A stretch of DNA of 64,000 bases from Xiphophorus maculatus. Lineage: Eukaryota; Chordata; Actinopteri; Cyprinodontiformes; Poeciliidae. A program made the position numbers and the translations under genes. The DNA lies in assembly GCF_002775205.1 (NCBI RefSeq), contig NC_036462.1, positions 29,701,084 through 29,765,083 on the forward strand, written 5' to 3'. The notes below the pieces were generated by a model, which searched no databases, was not told the DNA's origin, and saw only the letters and a list, made by a program, of their open reading frames with translations. Shown here piece by piece: positions 10,296 to 21,900 of this stretch; position 1 is the stretch's first letter, and every line of letters starts with the position of its first letter.

Positions 10296-13200
10296 TCATT
10301 CCAGGAAGCTGTCCAGAGTCGGACATGTTGGAATCGTAGAGGGAGGCCGAGTTACTTTTTTCCTTTTGGCTTTCAGCAGAGGCCGGATCTCGGATAAAGG
10401 AGACTGGATCAAAGAGCTTGGTTAAGGAATGATGACATGCTGGTCAAAAAACACAACTTGGTCAATTTACAACAAATACTTTAAGTGCTTTTTAAGAGCT
10501 AGAATTGAGAACAAAGTTGAATTTATTGTGGATTTTCTCATATATGCCCACACACAACCACTAATATTTGGTTAAATGTTCTTTAGCAAGATGCACTAGG
10601 ATTGGCAGTAGCAACTGAAACTTGGTTACAACTAGAAAATAACCCCTAAACCCACTAACAAACAAACTACTTTAAAGCTGCAATATGACATTTTTATGAA
10701 AGAAAATTAAATATTTGTTGAAAATGTCATCATGTTGTAACAGTATGGAATGAGACAGAACCTTTGGTAAAAGGTTTATTGTGTTTTGTTTCCACCTAAA
10801 AAAAAAAAAAGACCTCCTCTTTCAATAAATGAATAAACGGCCAAAATCTGTAACATTCATGAAGACCATTTTGAACTTTTCTCTGCCACAGGAGTGAAAA
10901 CAGAAAACAAGGATACAGGTTGGATGAATTTAGTCCGTCCTCCTAATCCATCGTAGCCAGTTTGGACCTAATGAGAAGAAAAAACAGAAACTAAATAAAA
11001 CAGATGGTACTTCGAGAAGCAAGAGATTTGTACATTGATTATGTTGTACATACGACTCCAGCCTTCTTCTGAGGGTCCAACATGCTTCTAAGAATCTTCT
11101 TTCTGAACAGAAGGGAGTTCCTCAAAAAAGGATCAAGCGTTGAATCTTCATTCTGAGCCAACGGCAGAAAATCACTGCGTTACGCTCAACGGGTGATAGT
11201 GAAACGTGTCTTGCAGAGAGACTGCTTCAAGCCTTACCTTGCTCAGACAGGAAAGTTTCTCTCCGTATTTTGACGAAGACGTTCTAGAAACGAAACAAGT
11301 TTTTCCGTCTGAGCCTTAAATCGACTGACTCGTCGTCCGAACCCGTCGACTCAAAGAGCTTACCCAGGTCGCTCCAGCCGCATCTTCTTCGAGGGAACCT
11401 GGGCCGATCTCTTTGACGAGACGTCGGGCGTGGCGATGTCATAGGTCATGTTGAGGTCGATGTCGTCACCGTGCGCCGGCTGGTGGAGGCTGGGGGGCTT
11501 CAGTTCCAGAGGCGCCGGGCTGCGGAGAAAAGCCCCAGGCGAATGACCGACGGAATTTCCTGGGAAACCGCTTCGAGGCCAGAGGAGGCTCTGAGGGAAC
11601 GAACCTTTCGAAGACGAGCCTGCTGAGGGCTTCGTTGGTGCGTGTCGGCGTGCTCAGAGTCTTCTGGAGAAACTCCACTTTCTTCTTGAGACTCTGGGGA
11701 CAGAACGCGAGCAGGAATCGGCACAAGCTCCTCGGACAGCGCAAGTGTACGTGTTTGTCTGATCTGCTCTTACGGAGATCTCCTTGTCGGCGCCGACCAG
11801 GTCTTTCTGCAGAGACTTCAACTCCTCTTTGAGCTGAAGCGCCTCCCGGGAAGCCTTCTGCAGCTAAAAACAAAGCAACCAAAAAAAAAAAAAAAAAAAG
11901 GTTGACAATCAGGAAGATGTTTTTTGGGACGTTTCACTTAAAGCTCCAGGCGTGACGCTACCTTGCTGTCTGAGGAGAGAACTTCTCTCTTCAGCTTCTC
12001 GCACATGTCGTTTGAAGACTTGAGTCTTCCTGTGAGGTTATCATATTCTCTGAGTACAGGGAAGTAGATGAAAATGTTTTGAGGAAGCAGAATTAAGAAA
12101 AATGATTAATTCTGATAGCTTTTCTTTCTGTCAAATTAAAATTAACTTGTTGCCCTTCTAGATATGTGATATCTACTATCTTGTAACAGGTACTGCCGAT
12201 TACTGTGTCCAAGAGTCACTACAAACTCTCCAGACAGCCCACCGCTGAACAATTCTTTAAATCGGAAGGAAAGTGTGTCAGCTTTTACTAATTTCAACTT
12301 GCTTTGGATTTAACTTGCAGGTAAAGCCAGAGAACGAGGCAGAGCGCCATGATGAGAGGCCTTTCCTTCCCCACCAGTCTCACTGAGAATCGTTTATCAA
12401 AGATTGGGGGTAGATCTGGGTGCAGAAGTGGTGGCAGGAGAACTATTTATGAAACTGCGAGCAATAGGGGTAAACCAAAAAAAAAAAAAAATCGCACAGA
12501 ATCGGCCAAAATTAAGGTCTGCCAGGTCAACGTTCAAAGTCAACCTTTATTTATACAGCACATTTACAACAGCCTCAGCTGACCAAAGTGATTCACAACA
12601 AACACATCATCACAGGTAGATAAATGATAAAGTAGAAAATAAAATTAAGCTTAGTAAAAAATAACACAAATATAAAATTGGGAGACACCAAAAGCTAATA
12701 GTGTGAATAAAAACCAAGGTCACATCAACAGTTAGCTCTATAGGGGTTAGCTATTAGGCAGCTAACTGCAGATGTCACCTGGCGGACTTTTAATTTTGGA
12801 CGATTCTGTGACCGCCAAACCACCAAAAAAATTTACAAAAATATGTGCCGGTTTATTGGTGCTGGTGACTTTTGAGACAAATAATTAAAAAATAAAAAAA
12901 CATATAAAAGTCGGATTTGGCCAAAATCAGCAGCTCAGGCTTTTTAAAAGTTGGTTGTCAGCCAAAAAAACTCCAACGGATACACCCCTAGTGTGTACAC
13001 TGACCAATATATCTGGATGTTGACGAATCTGCCAGCTAGAAATAATTATTTACTGTTCGTAAGCAGATTTTGTTACGTTAACAGAATGTGTGACATGGAT
13101 GAAGAGACAGTGACCCCTGCAACAATAACAACAAAAATCCATCAATCGAAGGGAAGGATCCAGCCTAACCAGCTGGTACTTACTTCTTCAGAGAGATGCA

Positions 13201-14520
13201 GTAGATGGAGAGCTGCTCCACTGCTGCCTGGCTCACACCCATATCTGTGATCATGGACTCCACTTCGCCTCGCTGACCCTGCAGCAGCACATTCAGGCTG
13301 GGAAAGACAACAGCTGGATCATCAGTTCACAAGAAGTCAGTAATTAAAGTCAAAACGATTTCATCAGAATAAATCCGTTCTGCCTCCTGTGACACACAAC
13401 CCCCACCACCACTTCGCTAAAGTGAACATTTAAGTTCCTCATTTTACCCTTCAAAGGTTTTCATTTTGCCCCTCAGTCTGCGGACCTCCTCCTTCGCCAC
13501 CTGAATTTCGTTCTGCTGCGTCTCCAAATAAACCATCTGCTTCTGTTGACACATCCAAACGTTACCAGGCCGACCAACGACGGTCTCACGGGGAGGATTC
13601 ATCGCGTCGGCCTCGAAACAAAAAGCCGTACTTTGAGAGCGACGCAGAGCATCTCCTTTTCCATGACCTCTTTCCGCATGGCGTCCAGGTCTCTCCTCTG
13701 CTTGTTGACCGTGTCCTTCAAGCCGTCCATTTCCTTCTGTTTCTCCCGCCAGTCTCGATCTGAAAAAGCAAACACACAAAAACGATTAGATAGTCGATCA
13801 GCTGGCCATAGCAACCTTCAAATTAAAAGGGGGAAATTAAGTGCGTGTGTGGAGCACCTTTAGAGCTTAGCAGTGCCTTCATTCGATCAATCTCATTCTG
13901 TGAAAAACATGTGGAGAACACACTCAAGTGAAATGTAAAAACACATGCTAGAGAGCAGAATCTGTCATTTTTACCTTGATCTGATGGATTAAATTTATCC
14001 AAATTATTTTACATTTTTTAAATAAATTTTTAAAAATCTCTCTTGGACTGTTTGTTTACCTGCAGGCTCTCTGGGTCTGCAGACCCTTCCTCCCCCTCTC
14101 CTCCAATGTCAAAGAACAGTTTGTTGATGATGTGTCTGGTGCTGACCTACAGAAGAAGAAGAAGAAGAAAAAAATTATGCATCAATATGCATGAGTACGT
14201 AGTTCGGTCAAGCTCTGTTTTCTTTGTTATTGTGAGCGGGTGTTTCGCTACAGTACCTGTTTCCTGCACTGAGGACAGGTTTTGGTAGGAGCGGTCTGAA
14301 ACCACTGAAGAAGACTGGAAGAAATTAGGAAAATATATTTTACAAACACACACACACACAAAAAAAAAGTGCTGGCATTTTTGGAGAATATTGACGGATT
14401 TGGACAGTTTAAATCGTCTTACCATTCGTAGTGAAAAGTGTGTCCGCAGTGAATGGCAGCCACATCTCTGGCGTGATCAAAGATGTCCGAGCAGATTGTA
14501 CAATAGGCGAAAATGGGCAT
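10296..14520 (-). CDS. traip: TRAF-interacting protein, RING-type E3 ubiquitin ligase (TRAIP)
   Basis: Nuclear E3 ligase that in vertebrates ubiquitinates the CMG helicase at stalled or converged forks and handles DNA-protein crosslinks. Fifteen coding exons on the minus strand, in transcript order (higher to lower): 14520-14423, 14314-14257, 14146-14060, 13897-13858, 13759-13632, 13542-13448, 13297-13184, 12049-11962, 11863-11774, 11693-11605, 11519-11364, 11283-11238, 11152-11054, 10967-10917, 10403-10296. They total 1347 nt, 448 aa plus stop (human about 469). The RING is at residues 7-49 with ligands C7, C10, C25, H27, H30, C33, C46, C49. A long Glu/Lys/Leu-rich coiled coil follows (about 70-270), including MITDMGVSQAAVEQL. 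The C-terminal part keeps HGDDIDLNMTYDIATP and TGYDGLGGRTKFIQP, both TRAIP signatures. The protein ends TLDSFLE, where human ends in the PCNA-binding PIP box. The start is the conserved MPI-A-CTICSD. A 10-intron-base donor, GTTCGT after 11605, is slightly unusual but in phase. Confidence 0.96.
12400..12991. mobile_element. Decayed DNA-transposon/LINE-tail repeats in a traip intron
   Basis: The traip intron between exons 13184 and 12049 contains CAACCTTTATTTATACAGCAC (about 12540), resembling the common fish LINE/SINE 3' unit TTTATTTATATAGCGC, and a stretch ending GATACACCCCTAGTG near 12990. That stretch shares the block CAGGCTTTTTAAAAGTTGG with the right half of the 7763 MITE. Both are degraded; borders are approximate. 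Confidence 0.45.
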
Positions 14521-14902
14521 TTTTTTAAAAAGCCGGAAAAGAAAAAAAGGCCCGACCTGTTCGCGTTATATATGAAAGAAACAACAAACGGTTCACGTTA
14601 CGACTTTACTGCGTTATTATCTCACCAACTATCAGCGTGCTTAACAGGACATATTTTAAAATGAGTGTTGTCGTCTCATGAGACGTAGTGACAGCTACAA
14701 CAGCAACGGAGCTAGCACCTACATTACCGGTGTTCATATTTACTAAATAGAGACGCTAAGTTACAGCACAGTCCTTCGTAACAACCTCAAGCATCCCTAA
14801 ACATATCCGTAAAGCTTTATTTGAAACTGGTTAGCGCCACATTGTAACTCAAACCACAGCTAGCTAACAGTCACACAACACTTCCTCCATCTGTGTGTGT
14901 TT

Positions 14903-14937
14903 CCCCGCTAGACTTTCAAACGGAAGCCCCGCCCCCA
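14903..14937 (-). promoter_or_regulatory. Candidate traip promoter: CHR-like, ETS and GC-box motifs
   Basis: A compact cluster about 390 bp before the traip ATG reads, on the plus strand, TTTCAAACGGAAGCCCCGCCCC. It contains TTCAAA/TTTGAA (the CHR core bound by DREAM/MuvB at G2/M genes), CGGAAG (ETS core) and CCCCGCCCC (Sp1 box). TRAIP is a proliferation-linked gene, so a CHR would make sense. This is motif matching only; no start site is visible. Confidence 0.4.
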
Positions 14938-17264
14938 TATGGTGCGTTCACGGTGCTATTTGTGCGTCAGTTTTGTTGCAGTCGTTTGTCCAGTTGTAGA
15001 TTTTATGGGATTTTTTTGCAATACTATTATTGTAGCAGACGCCTCCCACCCTACCGCCCCCCCCCAAATGTAGGATTGTGGCTTTACCGATGAACAGTGA
15101 GGTTTATTGGGAGTAAACCCTGAGTTTCACCGTAAGAGCTGTACAAACAAACACAAAAAGTGTAAGCTACAACAAACCACGTTTGAAAACTAAAAATAAC
15201 GTTCACTACTAAAAAATATCGACTGATTCAAAAATTATACCCTATTTGATTACAGTAAAACAAATTCACAATTCCAACCGATCAATATTAGAAATATCCT
15301 CATTCACAAAATAAGCATGCCTTGTGCCTCTATCAAAGGCCCCCTTTGATACGCTAATAAGATTCATTTTTATAACACTGGTTGCAACTTGTCTTCCGCC
15401 AAGCTGCCGCTCCACAACATAAACAGCGGAAGCTCTCCCATCAAAATAAAAGCATCAAATCAAAAACCGGAAGTCAACCATATACTACACAAAACAAAAC
15501 GACATAAAGGCAAAAGGGAATACAACAAATAAGGAGCTTAACCTTCGGTTATTTGCAATTGTATACATCACTTTTTAAAACGCCAAATCGTAAAAAAAAA
15601 AAAAAAGACAAAATCAAAACGTAATATTTGACTTTAAGGTATACCTATTTATGCGAGCATTAGAAAAATTTTATTGTCTGAACAGATTATCCTAACAGTT
15701 TGTTTCTAATCTTTTAATTTTGTGTTTCTTCAAATACTGAATTAAAATCTACGTCAGTGATAATCTTCTATTTTTTCTACAGAGCCGTTACCCCAGTTAT
15801 TAATTACTCTGGAAAATCAAAATAATTTTTTTTTTAAATTATTTTGATTATCTACTGTACAAGTGTGAAACAAGAACTTAGTTAAATTACAAACAAATTG
15901 CGATACAATATTGGATTTATGTTTGGTGCATACACTCTAACTCTAACACAATATTTGTGTCCAAAGGCTTTAAACCACTGAAAGAAATGATTGATGGTTG
16001 GACAACTTCATGTCATTGGTCATTTAATAATAGTAAAATTAACTACATACATAGCTATAAAAAACTCTGGGAATCCATCCAGCTTTGGGGAATTGCAACA
16101 TCCACCTAAGATACTCATTCAAATACAAAAATGTAGCTGAGAACACAATAAAAAATACATTCAAGTTGTATAGCATCACACGAAAAGCCCTCACTAAAAA
16201 CATAGTTTATAGCTGCATTAAAGTACATTACTCCCAACAAAAATTTCTCAAAGAAAATAAAAGAATTATAATCCAACATTAACTATATGGTTTATGAGAT
16301 GAATTTAGCTGTGATGTCCAAAGTAGTCGCTTCAAATCGTTAAATATTGGTGAACGGGAAATCTGACTCAACAGTACATGTACATTAACTAGCATTGAAG
16401 CAGGTTCTCCCATCCATTGATGTTTCAACTGGTCCAACCAGTGTTACACAAAATCCATGTTGAATTGCTATAATATAGCAATTAAATCGAGCCAATGTAA
16501 AGCACACGAATGTATTTTCCATGTTAAACCATGCATAGACTGATTTTAACTCAACCATTTCTAATACAGTGGGCATTGATTGTCCGAACTAGAAATCTGC
16601 AGCTGTTGGAGCGTTTTAGTGTCCTATGAAAAACATGAAGAGTCACCATGAATAAAATACAGAGACAATCGCGGTGAATGATTGAGCGAGCAAAGAACAG
16701 TGATAACAAGGTTACTGATTGACAAGACTGATTTAGAGGCGACTAAACGGATTCACTTCATGAATTACACAGTTTGTTTTTATTTGAACTTGAATGAAGT
16801 TTTCAGAAACCCAAGTTATCATCTTTACTAGAGTTTGTGCGCTGTTGTTGTTGTTCAAATGCAAATGCTTACTTTTGATCATTGCAATCAGACCAAATCC
16901 CTAAATATCTCAATAACCCTCACCCTTAATCCTGCTGGGACAATGGTGGGGGGGGGGGCGTTCAGTTACTACCTGTGACCATAGGTGATAGTCTGAATGT
17001 ATACTGTATGTAAAAAAAAAAGTCTTTAATTTATGGTTAAATACCAGCAGCTATCGGCAGGAATTTTATTGTATTTGTACCATATAATTATGGTGGAATT
17101 CTGGCAACCATAGTTGCTTGTATTTTACTATAAATTAAAGATTTTTCTTCTTTTTGTTTTACAGTGTAGATGGATAGTAAAAACAAAGAACTTTGGTCAA
17201 AAGGCAGTGGGGTAAAGAGTCAACCCAACTTGTCTGAATGAAGGTGAAAGTACTCTTCTCAAGC

Positions 17265-17690
17265 CTCTGATACAGGGATCTGCAACCCGCGGCTCCAGAG
17301 CCACGAGTGGTTCTTTGGATCTTCCACAATGGGTCTTTATAACTCTGGCTAAGATGATAAAATTCCAACTATTGTTTTTAAATATGGCTACGATAACAAC
17401 AACGTGCTGATTTTGCGTTTGCGAAAAAGTTGCTAAATGTAGCAAAGAAGTTGCTAAGCTAGCAACAGTGTTAGCAATTTTGTGATGACGCGCTGACGGC
17501 TGAGTATTAGAGCAGGAGCTTCTTAAAGAGACGGAGGCCAATTTCATGCCGTCAATGTTCAAAGTTAAATTTCCTAACTTATGTTTGATATATAACAATT
17601 GAAGGTGAAATAGTTACTCGATTGTGCTATAAATTGGCACCATCTGCCTTGAAAATACATACCACCCCTTTGAACATTAAACACATAATG
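17265..17690. repeat. Dispersed repeat (GGATCTGCAACCCGCGGCTC type)
   Basis: It begins near CAGGGATCTGCAACCCGCGG, continues with TGGTTCTTTGGATCTTCCACAATGG, and ends with GTTACTCGATTGTGCTATAAA. The same words recur at 29,240-29,660 in mst1r intron 1 and at the window start. It looks like a dispersed non-coding DNA-transposon relic; the class is uncertain. Confidence 0.55.
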
Positions 17691-18380
17691 ACACAGTAAT
17701 CAACATAGTTTGGGCTTGGGTTAAAAAGGTTGTTGCATTCAATTTGAAAAAGGATACAAATATTTGACAAGAACTATTTTTGCTTTAAGTCAAATGAAGA
17801 TAGTTCCGTTATTTCATTACGAAATTGATATTCCATCTTCATTTTTTTTATATTATTTTTTGAAACATTGCCTCGTTTTCAATTAGAAGTTTCTCTGTTC
17901 AATGAAAATAGACAAAACTAGCGAGGAGTAGATATTAATAAGTTTTCCTTGAACATCTCCAATGGTTGGATAAACCTGGCAAATAAATTCACAATGTACT
18001 GAAACGTGGAATGATGAAACAGTAAAATAAATACATATTCATATGTTAATTTGGCATATGATAAAATAAATACTTTCTATTTTTTTAATAACAAACATGT
18101 ATTATAGGTAAGAATGAATGCATACTTTTCCAGTCTACATTTTTTAAAAATCACATATAATTGTATTTATTTATTTTTAATTTTGAGAATAATCTGGTGA
18201 ATGTTTTAATATTTATTTATTTAAAGTGTAATTTATTTGTATTTGAAGTATTTTTAACTCTTCATTCAGTCATTGACTTAATAATTATGTTTTTTTTTAT
18301 GTTTTCTTTACCAACTTAGACTCAAAATACATAAAGTAGCTTAGATAATCAACTAAACGCAAACAAACAAACAAACAAAA

Positions 18381-18415
18381 AGCACGTGACTTCGTCCTCA
18401 CAGCACTCACGTGCT
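18381..18415. promoter_or_regulatory. Inverted pair of CLEAR/E-box motifs upstream of mon1a
   Basis: AGCACGTGA at 18381-18389 and its exact reverse complement TCACGTGCT at 18407-18415 are separated by 17 bp, about 115 bp before the presumed mon1a first exon's first AUG. Both contain CACGTG and match most of the CLEAR element GTCACGTGAC used by TFEB/TFE3 and other bHLH-Zip factors. An ETS-like CACTTCCGCC follows at about 18456. That this drives mon1a is inference from position. Confidence 0.5.
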
Positions 18416-18530
18416 TCTCTTTTTCTGGACTAGGGACTTCATATCCCACAATTCCCACTTCCGCCACCTAGCATGTTGGCAGGCAGCAGCAGTACTTTAG
18501 TTTCGTGCAGCTAGCTGCTGCAGCAGCTAC

Positions 18531-18579
18531 ATGAGTGGAGGAGACGTGGACTGAAACACGAAAGCCGTGGAAATGAGAG
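18531..18579 (+). promoter_or_regulatory. Presumed mon1a 5' UTR exon end with two upstream AUGs
   Basis: A donor (GAG|GTAGAA) ends a probable non-coding exon at 18579. It would splice to an acceptor (CTGTCCAG) at 18958, 27 nt before the mon1a ATG. The exon contains a complete 7-codon uORF, 18531-18554. A second AUG at 18573 would read through the junction to a stop after four codons. TSS position and splice use are inferred. Confidence 0.4.
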
Positions 18580-18985
18580 GTAGAAATCTGACAGTTGTCC
18601 GTCTTGTGACGAGAAATGTTCGTGTTGCTGTAGGAAGTTGGAGTAGACGTCGCGAGCCTCCGATATAACTGACGTCCGTTGGCGTTAGCAGTTAAGAGTA
18701 GCCTCTGAAGTTCTCCTTTAGGGAATGCTTCCAGCTAAATAAAGGATGTGAGAGAACAATATACCCCCCCCAACACTATTGTTTTGGTTCCGTAATTTAG
18801 TTTCACTTCATTTTTTTTACTGCTGGTACTAGTTTGTAGCTTTTAGTCACTGTAGAAGTAAAGCAGGGTATAACCCCGTGCATCTTTAAACGACGCAGTC
18901 ACGAAGCCGCCCCGACCTTTGGACCCAGCTCTCAGTCTGTGTCGGTCCTGCTGTCCAGGTGTGTGAACCTAACCCTGACCCAGGG

Positions 18986-21900
18986 ATGGAAGGAGAAACT
19001 GGCAAGGCGACCGTGTCCTGGGAGAACGGTATGCTGGCCCCTGTGGACCGGCTGCGCTCGGACAGGGCGGACAGCCCCACACCGGGTCTGGTGGAGGGGA
19101 CGGAACCAGGTGAGCTGAGCTTAGCCCGCTCTCACCTCTCCAAAAACGATCTGAAACTATTTCCGGGGTGATTTGGTTTGTTTTTGTTTCAGGATTCACG
19201 TGAAACTGTTATATGTGAACATCAACATGTCTGTATTTCCCAGACAGATGTTTGTTTTTTTCCCGTCCTGCAGTAGGGCTTCAACATCATGTAGACTCCA
19301 GGTCAGTTTTGGAGTAATCTGGATTAGATTATATTAAGTGTCTTTTACTGCCTTGGTAGCAACTTTTCAGAATTTTCAATTACTGTATACCCAAAAAGTT
19401 TAATTTGGATTTGTATTTGGCCCCCAACACTTTAGTAGAACCACCAATTGCTACAGGTCTTTCGGGATATGCCACTCCCCACTTTGCCAGACTAGGGCCT
19501 CATTTATGAGAACGTAATACAGATTTAGGTGCAAAAGTTCCACATCTGATAGATGAATTTACTGGCCACTGTCTGCTCAGAGTTGATTTTAAAATCCATA
19601 ACCTTATTTATTCACGGTTTCAGTGGGATTGTCCACAGAATTTGTGACCTAGATGAAAGAAAGATGATGAAAGCAAAGACAGAATAACTAAAAACAGTAA
19701 CCGTTGACCTGAAAGACATATATACATATACTTGAAACTTGAAAAATGAAGAATGTATTTGTAGTTAGGCTGGCTTATCTCTTGAACCTAGAGATATTTT
19801 TTGATGAGGTCATGCTGAAGGTGGTTTGGGTGTGAAGTAGCATGATTGTGCACATTCTAGGGTTGTGTAAATTAATGCAGAACACTGTGCTTTAGCTCTT
19901 CCTGTCGTGAAAGACAGCAGTACATGCAGAGATGAGTTGAACTTGGACGTTTATAGCAAGTCCTTGTGTTTTCATAAGAGCACACTTGTATTCCGCAAGT
20001 GGAGGCAGCACTCAGTGAAGAGCAGCTGCTAATGCTAACACAGAACCTTTCCAGGGATGAGAGTTGGTAGCAGGCTGGAGGAATTCTGCAGGCTCACATT
20101 AGACGTTCTACAACACAGCTGGCTGGCTCTGGAGAACCGATCCAGTTCTCCAGAGCCAGCATCCTGCAACCTGTAGATTGGGGTTGAAACTATTATTCGT
20201 GATTAATCGATTAATGAAATAATCGTCAACTAATTCAGTAAATGATTAATCGTTATCTGGAGTATACAGACTCAAAAAAGGGAGACTTACAGAAAAAAAT
20301 AACAAATTTAGAGCAGTAATTAAGTCAAAAACTATACATAAAATTGATACATTTCGCATTTAAGATTAAGACACCATTGTCTGTAAAAATGTTTTAGCCA
20401 AATCTCCTCAAATGGAATAGTTTTAGCTTTGCCTTGTCCAGATTCATTAAAGGAATACAAACTTATTGCATTCTAGGAAATAAACTTTTTATTTTTATAT
20501 TTAAAAAGGAACTGAAGTATTTGTTTTGTATTCATATTTTAATGTAATTCTAATACTGTAAAAAAGGTAAAGTGGTTAAATGAAAAATCTGTGGAATATG
20601 TACATGTTTCTGTGTCCCATTATTCATCAGAGACATTGATAGAAATTTCTGAGGTTCAAAACGTGGAAAATTCTGGAACCTCAGAAATTTCCAGGTTTTT
20701 CTTTGTTTGTTGTTTTTCTCAAAAATTCCTGAGATAAATCTCGATTCCATGTTTTATTTTCTACCAAATTTTGACTTTTCAAACTTTTTCAGACTTTTTT
20801 TTTTTTTTTTTAATTTAGATGATTTATTTGGTGGAAATTTACAAAAAAAAATTCTATTTACAGTGGCCTTAATACTCAGTTATAAGAAAAAGCTCTTCTA
20901 TCTCCCAGTTTACTTTTAGTAGTTCCTTGGTGTTTGGCGCCCCCACCTGATCCACGTCAGAACTCCTTAATATGTTCATCATCTAATTCAAATGACACAT
21001 ATGGTATAAAAAAATGCAAGCCTGACATATCATCACTTTGGATGTTTCCACTAGGAGAAATATTTATGTTTTTTCAGATTAAACTCGGTTATTTCTGTTT
21101 CGTTTTTGTGGAACATGAAGACCTATCATAATCTGATCTTGATTGTGAATCTCAAATGGATGAGATCCACAATCTTTGTTCTTACGTTAGGGACTAAGAG
21201 GATGTTTTGAGAAATCACCATTGGTTAACCACTTTGATTTCAGGTCTTTTTGTGGTATTTAAGTAGAAATGGCCTCTTAACACCTTCCATTAAAAGCCAT
21301 TTGTTTTAATAAATATGTCCCTTTTATCAATGCAGGCGCTGGTCAGCAGAGCGCTATTTTCTATCACGCACAGTCCTACGAAGACCTGACCGCCCAGGCT
21401 GAGGAAGAAGCCCAGAGGGCGCCAGGGTCAGACAGTTCAGCGGAACATGATGAAGAGGAGTTCAACGCCCTGGTGGGGGAGAAAAGCGCCAAGGAGCGGC
21501 TCAACAGCGAGGCCTCGTCCGAGAGCAGAACCAAAGAGGAGGACGTGTCCAGCGAGGCATGGAGGAGCCACAAAAAGCACGTGTTTGTGCTGAGTGAGGC
21601 CGGAAAGCCGATCTACACCCGCTACGGCACGGAGGAGGCCCTGTCCAGCACCATGGGGGTGATGATGGCGCTGGTGTCTTTTGTAGAGGCGGAGAAGAAC
21701 ATCATCCGCTCCATCCACGCAGGTCAAAGAACGCTTCGGTTTTAACTCAGCATATCAGGTTTTGTCCCTGATATGCTGAGTGTGATACTTTAGTAAAGTC
21801 AATAAATGCTCGCTTATCTTAAATTTTGGTAAAATAACATAGGTATTCACTTTTAAATGAAGGTTTTTACAACTTCTACATAGTTTGATCTAGCAAAAAC

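Larger units (their letters stand above)
14521..18480. other. Divergent traip/mon1a intergenic interval
   Basis: About 4 kb between the traip start and the presumed mon1a first exon. The traip-proximal end has promoter-like motifs (about 14905-14940), and the mon1a-proximal end has CACGTG boxes (18381-18415). In between is AT-rich sequence plus a dispersed repeat (about 17265-17690). No exon, tRNA or structured RNA was recognised; frames there are short and repeat-derived. Confidence 0.6.

Noticed and set aside
11466..11882. 138-codon minus-strand open frame through traip
   Set aside because: It runs through introns and in the wrong frame; the traip exons in this stretch are read in another frame with good splice sites.
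20122..21781. mon1a intronic hairpins as microRNA precursors
   Set aside because: Stems of 15-16 bp are too short for typical animal pre-miRNAs, and no mature-miRNA seed was recognised; kept only as inverted repeats.
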